From: Nectonema munidae
Taxonomy: Eukaryota; Nematomorpha; Nectonematoida; Nectonematidae
Reading direction: 5' to 3'
Assembly: GCA_030549495.1 (NCBI GenBank)
Contig: JAUIRK010000864.1
Coordinates: forward strand, 1-64,000
Length of the DNA: 64,000 bases
How positions within the stretch are numbered: position 1 is the first letter of the stretch; each line of letters opens with the position of its first letter. Shown one piece after another: positions 27,217-40,300 of the stretch. A program made the translations under genes and the position numbers. The notes beneath the pieces were generated by a model, which saw only the letters and a program-made list of their open reading frames with translations, was not told the origin of the DNA and did not search any database.

Positions 27217-27435
27217 ATGTCAGGCTGGCTTTCAAGACAATATAATGTTCGAGAGGGTGATGTTACGGTTATAAACCAATTTGTTCTTTCAAAATATTTA
27301 TTTTTTATCAGAAAGTTTGATTTTATAGAAAATATTTTATCCCAAACTGGTTTTGTAAAAAAGATGAAGGAATATTTCAGTTTTGATAAGGACTTAACGT
27401 CCGCTAATCAAAAATTTCAGGGTGGAGGGAACTAA
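27217..27435 (+). other. Unrecognised 72-codon open frame
   Basis: The frame starts MSGWLSRQYNVREGDVTV and ends in a Gly-rich tip just before the dispersed repeat family begins at about 27440. Its composition is less AT-driven than its neighbours, but I recognise no family. It may be a chance frame or a decayed exon. Confidence 0.2.
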
Positions 27436-27439
27436 GTGG

Positions 27440-29110
27440 TAGAATATAGGCTAGGTTTTACAAATAAATATATTTTTATTTTTATGCGAAGAAAGATTAT
27501 GCATTACGCGTTTGTGAGCGAAGTGAATTCTTATCTCGCATACGCTTCACCACATCTTTAGCACGCGTGTGTGGTTTATTTTATCGGGCTAGTGTACGCT
27601 TAGTTTATTTGTAGTGTTTTGTAACAATTTCCAAGACAAATATAAAACCACTCTACTATCAGAACCTAAATTTATTTGTAGATTTTTATAAAATAGTTTT
27701 AGTTTTCCGTTTTTTTATAAATTAATCTTCGTTTTTATATTGCTTATAACTTTTGAATTATTCGCCAAAATTTTAAGTTATTTCATAATGTATAAGATTA
27801 AAAATAGTTGCAGAATTTTATTTGCTCTTTTATTTTTAAAGATAAATATTGTTTTTATTATTGTTTAGTGCATAAAAATTTCAATGCCACAAAAAATATT
27901 TTGGATTACGCTTATTGATGTTCACTGAAGAAAAAAAATATCAAAATATGTGTTTTAATAAATTTTTCTCAATAAGTAACCTCATGAATTTATATTCTTT
28001 TTTTCATTATAAACTACTTCCTTACAATACCTTAAATTAATTTGTAGATTTTTATATTGTTACATTTTGCAAATGTTCACCTTTAATTTGTAACAATTTC
28101 CAAGACAATTATAAAACCACTCTACTATCGGAACCAAAATTTATTTTTAGATTTTTAGAAAATCATTTTAGTTTTCGGTTTTTTATAAATTAATCTTCGT
28201 TTTTTACTTATAACTTTTGAATTAGTTCTCCAAAATTTAAGTGCGGGTTTGATTTTAAGTGCGGGTTTGTTTTGGATTGCGCTTTGAAAGTTCACTGTAA
28301 ATAAATGAGAAGAGAAAGTTTGTTTTACCAAATTTTTATCAATAATTAACCTCATAAATTTATATTCTTTTTTTCATTATAAACCACTATCCTACATAAA
28401 CCTAAATTTATTTGTAGATTTTTACAAAATAATTTTAATTTTCGGTTCTCACTAGCGCCCAACACAAATATTGAAGAAATATTTTCTGTATGAAGTTTTA
28501 GGCAATTCTTCTTTATTATTTAATGAATATTCTCATAACCTGTACGGTTAAAGGCGGATATACAATTTAATTTTTATCTACAATCTTTACTAAGATGGTA
28601 TCTATTACATAGAAAGATTTTTTGAGAGTTTAATAAAATGACAAAATTTCAAACTTTGACCGCAAAAAAATATATAAGTCATTCGATTCCTTTCAAACAA
28701 ATTACATATTTGGAATCAGCGTACCCAACCCTATAAGAATAGGTTTTTAAATTTTAATTTTTTTTAATTTTCGATTTTTCAGGCTTTTCAAACGGTCTCA
28801 AAATTATAACTTCACATGTATTCAACAAATATACAAGTATTATATATTTTTAGATTTGTCTTATCATTCTGAATAACAATATTAAAATTATTTTACCATA
28901 AATATTTGGCTCAAAACTTTTTATATATATATGTGTCTTGCCAGATCTGCTTAAACTCACATACACACAAAGGCACATCATTTGTATAATGCGAGATTCT
29001 TTAAAATATTAATAATATATTTGAAGAAGTATTTTTTCAGTATGAAGAGTTTAGGAAACTCTACTCTGTTATGTAATGATATATTCTCATAACCTGTACG
29101 GTTGAACGCG
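27440..29110 (-). repeat. Dispersed repeat family R, reverse orientation
   Basis: 27440-27640 (through acgcgtttgtgagc and cacgcgtgtgtgg) is the reverse complement of 41640-41770 and 41915-42010. 27640-28460 corresponds to the aaaccgaaaactaaaatg blocks near 38800, 39050 and 41110. 28480-28560 and 29040-29130 are reverse complements of the segment around 38290-38400 (ttgtctacccgcgttcaac). Family R has no coding region that I recognise. Confidence 0.75.
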
Positions 29111-29111
29111 G

Positions 29112-29800
29112 GTAGACAACTTGAGTTTTATCTCCAACCTGTATACTACGATGATTCATCTCCCACCTGTATACTACGATCATTCATCTCCAGCCTGTAT
29201 ACTACGATGATTCATCTCCAACCTGTATACTACGACGATTCATCTCCAATCTGTATACTACGATAATTCATCTCCAACATTTATACTACGATGATTCATC
29301 TCCAACCATACTATCAAATCTTACATCTAGCAAAATGTGAACAGAAAGTTGAACATTGTCTCCCTAGTCATTTGTACATGGAATAGAAACCATTGTAGTA
29401 TACAGTTTGGAGATGAATCATCGTAGTATACAGGTTGGAGATGAATCATCGTAGTATACAGGTTGAAGATGAATCATCGTAGTATACAGGTTGGAGATGA
29501 ATCATCTTAGTATAAAGGTTGGAGATGAATCATCTTAGTATACAGGTTGAAGATGAAACATCCTAGTATACAGGTTGGAGATGAAACATCGTAGAATACA
29601 TGTTGGAGATGAATCATCGTAGAATACAGGTTGGAGATGAATCATCGTAGTATACAGGTTGGAGATGAATCATCTTAGTATAAAGGTTGGAGATGAATCA
29701 TCGTAGTATACAGGTTGGAGACGAATCATCGTAGTATACAGGTTGGAGACGAATCATCGTAGTATACAGGTTGGAGACGAATCATCGTAGCATACAGATG
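29112..29800. repeat. 28-bp minisatellite arranged as head-to-head inverted arms
   Basis: The left arm (29128-29315) has about 7 units of tctccaacctgtatactacg-type sequence. The right arm (29397-29800) has about 14 units of its reverse complement, ggttggagatgaatcatcg. The arms are separated by about 80 bp of family R. Every unit contains the dyad GATGAATCATC. The arms could pair into a long imperfect hairpin. Confidence 0.9.
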
Positions 29801-30620
29801 GGAGATATATATATATATAAACATAAAGAATATGTGTGTGAATATTTATATATGTATGTATGTATATGTGAGAATAATTGTGCAAGATAAAAAGAAGTCT
29901 TAGAGTAGTAGACATAGAATAGTATAGAGTAGTAGAGAGTAGAAGTCTTAGTAGTAGTAGGATGTGGTAAGTATTAGAGTTCTGGGTAATGAGTTAAAGT
30001 TTAATTTAAGATCTGTTTCTTTAAGAGGGTCATGCAGTTCATTAAATGTTATAAAGTTATCAACTCAACAAAGTAAATATATTCTAGGACGAATCAAAAA
30101 AGTAATATTTTTTGATTTAGATTTAGGAAAATATAAAATAAACAAGAAGTATATAGAAAATTTATTCTTCAATTAAAAATTAAGAGATTTTTGACTAAAA
30201 ATTATTGAATTTATAATAATTTTATTCGTACATCATCGTACTTCTTTAACATTATAAGTTCTACTACCAAAAACATAATATATTCTTGAAAACTATTGAA
30301 GCATATGTAATGAAGCTATAGCCTATCATTATCATCTCTGTTATTGAACACATGTTATGCCGCTATTTTTTCTTTTTTCAAAATATACATTGAATCCTAA
30401 GGTATAAATTTTTGAGCAAACTTTTAAATTTACCTAGAGATGACTCTAAACTTTTGTGTATATTAAATAGATTATTGAAATTTATAATACTAAACATATG
30501 CGAAAAACCTTATCATTTATATTTGATAGATATAGTACTTTTATTTTATTCATTTTATAGTCTAATCTAATTTAATGGAATTACAATGTTGAAGTTATTC
30601 TTACGACAAGAGTAAGTATA
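29800..30620. other. Microsatellites, then unrecognised sequence upstream of the C2 gene
   Basis: 29807-29818 is (AT)n, and 29845-29865 is tatgtatg-rich. 29900-29960 is built from tagtag and tagagtag. No promoter element can be assigned. A short in-frame start (ATG at 30586) runs to a GTAAGT at 30612 and might be a small upstream exon, but no matching acceptor was found. Confidence 0.35.
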
Positions 30621-30629
30621 AAACTAAAT

Positions 30630-31316
30630 ATGGAAGCGCTAAAAAAGCCAATAGAGCAGCAAACAAAGTTAAAGGGCTGGGCGCTGACTGTTTCTAAATT
30701 AGAGGCATTCAAAACTGAAAACAAAGACACACTGGATTCATCACAGACACATCAACGTAAATCTTTATCTACAGATCACATAAGCAATCTTCTAACAAAA
30801 AAGAGACTTAGTGATTACAAAGCGATTTCCTTTGAAAACTTTTATAATGTGGAGAATTTTAAACACAGTTTATACGAGTCCCCATGTCTCCACGCTACAG
30901 ACGAAGAAGAAGTTATTGGCAGTGTAAATTTTTCTCTTCACTATAACATCCAGTCACGATGTTTAGAAATTGTGATTAAATCCGTTCAAAATATATGTCT
31001 GAAAGATGTTTTAAACAAAGCTATTTATAACATGAACATCCACGTTACTATATATTTACTTCCTGACCAAAAGAACAGTCAAAAAACAACATCAAAAGTT
31101 GTGAACATAAATTCACAACAAAACTCCCTCATATTCCTTGAGTCCTTTCTATTTCAACTCCCTATAGAAGAAGTACAAAATAGAGTTCTAAAACTGTCTA
31201 TAGAAAGTATTAGACTCAAAGAAAACAGAATCATTGGCATTATTATTCTTCCTCTAAAAAATGTGGAGCTGATGAGAGAAAAACTCTTTACCTATGCTTT
31301 GCAAAAAAGTAATGAA
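30630..31316 (+). CDS. C2 gene exon 1: linker and whole C2A domain
   Basis: 229 codons from an ATG. The first about 95 residues are a basic, Ser/Thr-rich linker. C2A then starts at GSVNFSLHYNIQSRCLEIVI. Loop 3 reads SIRLKENRIIG, where Ca2+-binding C2 domains have Asp residues. The exon ends in phase 0 at GAA before the donor GTATGA. The genomic frame stops three codons into the intron. Confidence 0.85.
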
Positions 31317-34300
31317 GTATGATTTTTTCAAGTTTTATACTTATTTACTAAACTTAATTAAACAAAAAAATGAAGGCGCTATATCTAACAACTTATCCTC
31401 AGCACTCGTATATACAAACATGGTAAAGATGATCAAGGAAGCATTCATAAATAACTAAAAAAACTTAGATTTATTAAAATTTGGGAAAAAGACTTAAAAA
31501 TGAAAGAAAAATAAAAAAATAAAGCAAAATATATTGAAAAAATAAGCAAAGAACTTCTAATTCCAATAAGTACAAAAGAATTAGTCAATCAGTGTTCCAT
31601 TTTTTAAATTTTGCATGAAACCGTAGGAAAATAGTGAAAGACGAACGAATAAAACTCTTCGCCCGAGATATAAATTTTAGAAAGCTCTTAGTTTTCTAGT
31701 GTAGATGGCTAATTGATTTTTATGTGATTTTTCTTTCAACTTTTTCATGACGAATTTAGATGAATATATCATTTATCTTTTCTTATATTTTGCAGAAATA
31801 TCCAAACTCAGGTTTACTAGAGTTATCCCTAAAGTACTTGCCCTCAGCACAACGAATCAACGTTACTCTCATAAAAGCAAGCTCTCTTCTGTTTTCTTCT
31901 CTATCTAAAAGTATTTTTGTTCTTTATTCATTAGAGGTTTGGATCTATATTTTCGCTCTAATCCACTTGCTTGTAACTTCTTTCAGGATAAGGACGTACA
32001 TCTCATGTCTCTTCCTAAATGCCTACGTTAACCCTATTAGTGTTGGGCTAAATTTGTCCGCTCAAGTTCTGGGGGGCGTAAAGTGCCCGCACCCCCCCCC
32101 CCCCCCCTCCCCCCATTTTTCTCAGATATTAATAAGTTTTTTTTAATATTTTTTATGTTACATATATATTTCAACTATGCTGAATCCAGTGGTGATGTCC
32201 ATTTTTTTTTATCAAAATCAATCAAACCTGTCAAAAAAATTATTTTTATTTGACAGCTAATCTCAAAAAGGAACTTTTTATTTAAATAATTATATAAAGT
32301 TTTTTACACATATATACCCATTTTCAAATATGCTGAATTCAGTGGTGATATTCATTTTTTATGAAAATCAATTAAACCTGTCAAAAAATTGATCTAAATG
32401 TCACAGCTCATCATAAAAATGAACTTTTTATCTAAATAATAATATAAAGTTTTTTACACATGTATACCCATTTTCAAATATGCTGAATTCAGTAGTGATA
32501 TTTATTTATTTTTTATGAAAACCAATCAAAACTGTCAAAAAATTGATTTATCCCAAAAAGAAACATCTTATCCGAATAATTATATAAAGTTTTTTACACA
32601 CATATACCCATTTTCAAGTAGGCTGTGTTTACTGGTTATATTCGTTTTTTTTATAAAAATTAGTCAAACCTGACAAAATAATTTAAATATGACAGCCCAT
32701 GACAAAATTAAAATTTTTATTCTTATAAAAAGTTTTTTATACATTTCAAGTATGTTGAATTTATAATAATAAAAATAACTTCTACTTGCAGTATTTCACT
32801 GGTAATTATTTTCTTAATTTATTTAATAAACCAACTTTAGGTGTTTAATTCACTCAAAATATTTCATTCTACAGTAACTTATATAACTTGACAGGACCTT
32901 CATCTTTTTGGCTACAAATTCGTTATCGGCTCGTAGTCTCTACGTCATATTATAATTTACAGTATGTACTTTTGCTATTCATTCTATGATGATCCTTTCT
33001 TGGTAGCTCTTTTTTCATTAGAAATTTATATTCTTCAATGAGTGTTCGAAAAAATTTTATAAGGATAAAATTACTTTTTTCCTCTCTCAAAGCATTCTCA
33101 TTAAAGAATCTTCTTGATGATCTTAGACTTTTTTTTATCAGTATCGTGTATTTTATTATCAGACCTGAATATTTGTCAACTAAATTCATTATTTCAAAAG
33201 TTTTTTTCTGATGAATCATTCGTGATGTTCATTGTTCAATTACAAAAAGTTGTCCACGTTCTTCATCTAAAAAATTATCTCTTTGACGCTAAAGGAGAAA
33301 GATGGACATTTAAATTAAAAATATCTTGATAGTGACTAAATTCTCACATGTTCGCATCTGTGCCATTTTTGATAAATCTGACCTATTCTAAATTTTTAGA
33401 TTTCCTACCCATCTTAGCTAAATGTTAATTGTAATCCTAGATGATAAGCTATAGATTTAAATATTTTTCATTTGTAAAAGAGGAACTTCTTTTTCACAGT
33501 CAAAATCTTTTTTAAAGCACCTAATATTATATAATTAAACCGCTTCCTACTTCATTAGAACATGGTAGATCTTCCATTTAGTCAAGATACTTTTGTTTTG
33601 ATCACATGTTCTTTTTTCAATTAGTTTTCAACTTGGTTCCTTCTCTCATACAAATTTTCAAAACATTTTATAATACGTTTTGTTTTTTTTAAATAAATAT
33701 TTCATAGTCAAGATGATTGTAGAAAGTATTATAAGCCAACATATACAAAAAAAAAGTATATTTTTATTATATACCTAACATGCAGCGATTTTTTGAAAAT
33801 TTTTTACAGAAGTGATTTTCAGGCATACATTACTAATTCAATTGCCACTTCGAGATATTTTTTAACCGTATTATCCAAAATCCAGTACAGAAATAAAATA
33901 AGCATAGTCGATTTGGTATAAAAGAGATATTTTATTTTTTTTGAAAATATTTTTGAAGATAGAATTTATAAGTAAACCGCAAATCTGATTGAAGCTTTCA
34001 GATATTTTAAAACCATAAATGCCAAACCTGAGTCCAAAAATGAAACCAGCATCTTCCATTTGGCATAAAAACAGATATTTTATTTAAATTTCAAAAATAT
34101 TTCTGTAGACATTAGACGTAAATCGAACATTTGATTGACACTTTTAGACATTTAAAACCTCTAAATGCAAAAAATGATTTCAGAAATAAAAATTATCATG
34201 GTTGAATTGGTATAAAAACATATATTTCATGTAAAATTAGAGAGAATATTTTGGGATATCGTTTTCAGACATAAACCGCAAATTTGATTTACACTAGTAG

Positions 34301-37300
34301 TAAAATCTCTAAATGCGAAAACTGTGTTCACAAATGAAATCATCATGATTTATTTGCTATAAAAACATATATTTCATTGTAAAATATGAATGAATGTTTT
34401 TGGAGACAATTTTTAGAAGTAAACCGCAAATTTAATTAACACGTATAGGTATTTTCACATTCTAAACGTAAAAAATGAGTCCAGAAATGAAACCAGAATG
34501 GTCGATTTAGTATAACCCAAATATTTCATTGTAAAATTTGAATGAATGTTTTTGGAGACAATTTTCAGAAGTAAACCGCAAATTTGATTAACACTTATAG
34601 GTATTTTCACATCCTAAACGTAAAAAATGAGTCCAGAAATGAAAACAACATGGCCGATTTAGTATAAAAACATATATTTTATGTAAAATTTGAATGAATG
34701 TTTTTGGAGACAATTTTTAGAAGTAAACCGCAAATTTGATTAACACTTATAGGTATTTTCACATCCTAAACGTAAAAAATAAGTCCAGAAAGGAAACCAG
34801 CATGGCCAATTTAGTATAACACATATATTTTATGTAAAATGTGAAGGAATGTTTTTGGAGACAATTTTCAGAAGTAAACCTCAAATTTGATTAACACTTA
34901 TAGGTATTTTCATATCTTAAACGTAAAAAATGTGTCCAGAAATAAAACCAGAATGGTCGATTTAGTATAACCCAAATATTTAATTGTAAAATTTGAATGA
35001 ATGTTTTTGGAGACAATTTTCAGAAGTAAACCGCAAATTTGATTAACACATAGGTATTTTCACATCCTAAACGTAAAAAATGAATCCAGAAGAATGGTCG
35101 ATTTAGTATAACCCAAATATTTCATTGTAAAATTTGAATGAATGTTTTTGGAGACAATTTTCAGAAGTAAACCGCAAATTTAATTAACACTTATAGGTAT
35201 TTTCACATTCTAAATGTAAAAAATGAGTCCAGAAATGAAACCAGCATATCCGATTTAGTATAACACACATATTTCATTGTAAAATTTGAATGAATGTTTT
35301 TGGAGACAATTTTTAGAAGTAAACCGCAAATTTGATTAACACTTATAGGTATTTTCACATCCTAAACGTAAAAAATGAGTCCAGAAATAAAACCAGAATG
35401 GTCGATTTAGTATAACCCAAATATTTCATTGTAAAATTTGAATGAATGTTTTTGGAGACAATTTTCAGAAGTAAACCGCAAATCTAATTAACACTTATAG
35501 GTATTTTCACATCTTAAACATAAAAAATGAATCCAGAAATGAAAACAGCATGGCCGATTTAGTATAAAAACATATATTTTATGTAAAATTTGAAGGTATA
35601 TTTTATTAGATATATTTTTGATCAATCAAAATTTTGATTGACATTTTCTAAAAAGTAGCCGTGATTATTGAAAAAAATTAAATATATAAAGTGTTATGAG
35701 TTCCAAAATGTATATAATTATAAATTTTCAAGGTATTATATAATATAGATCCTAAGTTATAGGGTTAAGTACAGTAATGTCAAAATTTTGCTGAAAAATT
35801 TTAATTTTTGATTTTGATTGACAGTTTTGGACATGATAGGGTTATTCAACTACAATGAAAATGGTTTCAAAAGATGCAGCTAGCGATTTTAGGAAAAGTC
35901 ACCAAATTTGAAGGGATATGATTCAGCCAATTTTCTACAATTAATTTTTTAGTACGAATTTTTTTTATAGTGAAATAACGTAGTTAGGATGTGAATATAA
36001 TATTTTTTTTTGAAATACACAAGAAAGTTACCTTCCGTTCACGGACAATTTTGATATAGCGTAGTTCACGGACATATAGCATTTTACTCCATGTATGAAT
36101 ACGAAGTAAATTACCTTAGAATATCCCTCTAATACAAAAACTTAAATTCTTAGGGCATTTTAGAGCTGTAAAAAATATATTGAATATTATATTTTGTTTT
36201 TTTTAGTGCACATATTGCCTTAAGATAATTTTATAAAAGGATATCAAATGAGGATTGGCACATATGTGGGCGTGACAGTGAAAAATGACAAAATACACTA
36301 AAAATGGTTACAACATAAAACCAGTGAGGATTATCGTTATATCACGACGCTGTTATATTTGTGCTGATACAATAAAAATTTGGGAACGTTTTAGAAATTA
36401 GCTGAAGCAATATAAAATTTCGGAACGTTTTTGAACTTTCCATTTATTGAAAATGTTATTGTAATTGGTTGTTTTTTCTCTGAATTGGCAATATATATCA
36501 TAATATGTATTGCATACGCATATTTCAAACCTCTTATAAAAATATTAGATGTACGCAGTATATAGTGTTTGTGACCTTGAAGGTTGATAGATGAGGCACG
36601 CTTATGTTGTTTATCGATTCATTTCACGAATATATAAATTTCAATATTCATTTGCTTTCATTTTCTTCGTTCATTTCCAATGAGTTCAGATATAGCACAT
36701 CAAAATTTTTTGAAGACTCTGAAGAATCTTTTTCTGTAAGCTCTTCTTGTAGTAGTTATTCGCACTCTGATGAAGAAATTGATGAAAATTTGATTTCTTC
36801 CGATAGAGTCGATTATAGTTGGGAACCATTCATAGACTCAAGAGGAAGATCATGTTCGGAAAATATTCGAGATGTAGCATCTTTGCCTCCTGGACCAAAA
36901 GGTCAAGCCGTGGGTGAAACTGACTTGATGAAAGTTTTTAACTTTTTTTTTACTCAAGAAATTATTTTTTACATTTTTAATATGACAAAGCTAAAGATGC
37001 GTTTAAATTACGAGTAAGTTTCCATTTTTTGATATTTAACTTCATATCAAAAAGCTAGCTGTTATCCTTATGTTGTTTTTAAGATATTATTTTTAAATCA
37101 GCTAACAGTAATTTTAGCTTTAGGGTAAAAAAATTCTTAAGTTAAAAGCGGCAGTGGTGATCTAAAATCAATAGATGGGGGTAAAAATTCTTTTGAAATT
37201 TCTATTTCAGTTCAAATATAATTATTAGGTCATTTATCAAAATAAAGATATTTATTGATATTGTATTAAATACTTTCAAATATCAAAAAAACAATGAAAA

Positions 37301-40300
37301 TTTGTTAAAATATTTTGAAAAGTTTTCATAGAAGAAAAAGGGAAATTGAGTTAGGCCTAGGCCCCCTTCTTCAGATCTGCCGATGAAAAGCGGTTACCTT
37401 ATCTTAAGACTTTTATTTAGATAAAGATTTCAAAAATTAAAAGCAAATGAACTTTATGCTTTATGTTTAGACATAAAATAGGCTTCCGTATAGAAAAGCA
37501 AGAGGGAGTATATATGGCTTGGTTAGTAAAATAAGCAAAAAACCTTTATTTGAATAGAATGTTAAAAATATAAAGAAAAAAACGTTTACAACGAAAAGTG
37601 GCAAAGAATATTTTTTAATTTCGGAATAGATAATTTAATTAAATATTTTTAAAAGTAAGGGGAGCCAACGATATATTTAAAAAGAATAAATATTTTTTGA
37701 TTTGAACATTTTTCGATTCTTTGATTATTCGACAAATATAATATTTAAAATCGTGCAAATTGCAAAGTATAGGTAATAAAATATGAACAGAAAGTTTGAT
37801 ATTTTTTTATTTTTTAAAGAATATTTTTCGATTCTTTGATTACAGAATTCTATTTTGATTATTTGATAAAATATATTATTTAATATCGTGAAAAAATTAA
37901 TAACTTATCTAACATCCTCTCCCCGAATGAGGTATATCAAATCTTACATCTAGCAAAATATGAACTGATAGGTTGGAGATGAATTATCGCGGTATACAGG
38001 TTGGAGATGAACCAACGTAGTATACAGGAATAATGTATATAGGTAATAACTTATGTAGCATCGTCTCCCCGAATGAGGTATATCAAATCTTACATCAAGC
38101 AGAATGTGAAAAGAAAGTTGAACATTGTCTCCCTAGTTATTTTTACATGGAATAGAAACCATCGTAGTATACAGTTTGAAGATGAATCATCGTAGTATAC
38201 AGGACTAAGATGAATCATCTTAGTATACAGTTTGGAGATGAATCATCCTAGTATACAGGTTGGAGATGAATCATCGTAATATACGGGTTGGAGATAAAAC
38301 TCAAGTTGTCTACCCGCGTTCAACCGTACAGGTTATGAGAATATATCATTACATATTAGAGAAGAGTTTTCTATTCTCTTGTCATCTGAAAAAATATTTC
38401 TTCAAATGACATTCGTTAAAAATTAAAAAGATTGTATTTAAATAAATAAAAGTAGACTACGATTATCCAACAAAACTCGTACATTCAATCGACATTTTTT
38501 TACTTGAAAAAAAATTTAAAATTTATTAGAAAAACATTATACTGACCTATACTACTGACCCATAAAAACTAAAAAAATAAATATTAATTTTCGACAGTTT
38601 TATTTAACTATTACTTATTGAGAAAAATTGATTAAAACACATATTTTGATCTATTTATCTTCTCTTTAGAAATTTATATGCAGTAAACAATAATAAAAAT
38701 AATATTTATCCAAAACAAATTTTTTTCGAATCAAAGTGTAAATCAAACCCACACTTAAATTTTGGATGATTAATTCAAAAGGAGTAAAAAACTAATGTTA
38801 ATTTATAAAAAACCGAAAACTAAAATGATTTTATAAAAATCAAAAATAAATAGTGGACTGCGATTATCCAACAAAACTTATACATTCGGTCTACATTTTT
38901 TACTTCAAAAATAATTTTAAATTTAATTATATTTATCCAAAACAAATTTTTTTCGAATCAAAGTGTATATCAAACCCACACTTAAATTTTGGATGATTAA
39001 TTTAAAAGGAGTAAAAAACTAATGTTAATTTATAAAAAACCGAAAACTAAAATGATTTTATAAAAATCAAAAATAAATAGTGGACTGCGATTATCCAACA
39101 AAACTTATACATTCGATCTATATTTTTTACTTCAAAAATAATTTTAAATTTATTAGAAAAACATTATACTGACCAATAAAAAACAAAGGTTAATTTATAA
39201 AAAAATGGAAAAACTAATACTATTTTATAAAAATCTACAAATAAATTTAGATTCTGAGAGTACAGTCGCTTTATAATTGTGCTGGAAATTGTCACATAAT
39301 ATAGGTAAAAATTTGTCCTAATGAAAGGAGTTTTAGTTTAAAATGCATCCCTTATCTGCTAATTAATGGTATGAAGCCCATGGAAAATAAAAACAGTAAA
39401 ATGGTATTTCTTAAGTACTTGTGATATAAGTAATGTATTCTGAAAGCCCATAAAAAATGCTTTAATTTGGTATATCGCATGATGCAATTTGTTGAGAAAT
39501 GTGAAAGTTATAAGCGTTTAAAAATAAAGAATGCCCTTCATTAAAAATTAGAAAGGTCAAAACATATTTTTTCGAATCAAAGTGTAAATCAAACCCGCAC
39601 TTAAATTTTGGATGATTAATTCAAAATAAGTAAAAAACTAATGTTAATATATAAAAAACCGAAAACTATAATGATTTTATAAAAATCTAAAAATAAATAG
39701 TGGACTACGATTATTCAACAAAACTTGTACATTTGATCTACATTTTTCGCTTCAAAAATAATTTTAAATTTATTAGAAAAAAATTTAACTGACCAATAAA
39801 AAAATAAAGGTTAATTTATAAAAAATAAAAAAAAAACTAATACTATTTTATAAAAATCTACAAATAAATTTAGATTATGCATCCCTTATCTGCTAATTAA
39901 TGGTATGAAGCCTATGGAAAATAAAAACAGTAAAGTACTTATGATATAAGTAATGTATTTTGAAAGCCCATAAAAAATGCTTTAATTTGGTATATAGCAT
40001 GATGCATTTTGTTGAGAAATGTGAAAGTTATAAGCGTTTTAATATTTGACTAAGATTTAAGCTAGGAACACTACAAATAAACTAAGCGTATACTAGCCCG
40101 ATACTTATTTTTTTATTTTTTAAAGAATATTTTTCGATTCTTTGATTACAGAATTTTATTTTGATTATTTGATAAAATATATTATTTAATATCGTGAAAA
40201 AATTAATAACTTATCTAACATCCGAATGAGGTATATCAAATCTTACATCTAGCAAAATATGAACTGATAGGTTGGAGATGAATTATCGCGGTATACAGGT

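Larger units (their letters stand above)
32028..35975 (+). mobile_element. piggyBac-like element with satellite interior, right tip missing
   Basis: The left end is TTAA (32028-32031), then CCCTATTAGTGTTGGG and a GC-rich subterminal segment with a C16 run at 32092-32107. The interior holds satellite D (32165-32760) and satellite C (33790-35600), then a subterminal stretch (35600-35975) almost identical to the right end of another copy at 55860-56215. The final 45-60 bp, including the right tip, are missing. There is no coding region. TTAA plus CCCT ends indicate piggyBac. It lies in intron 2 of the C2 gene. Confidence 0.7.

Noticed and set aside
29112-29800. CRISPR-like array (28-bp repeats)
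   Set aside because: Units are directly adjacent with no unique spacers, in a eukaryotic genome; it is a minisatellite.
30586-30614. Small upstream exon of the C2 gene (ATG at 30586 to a GTAAGT at 30612)
   Set aside because: No acceptor before 30630 would join it in frame; kept only as a possibility.
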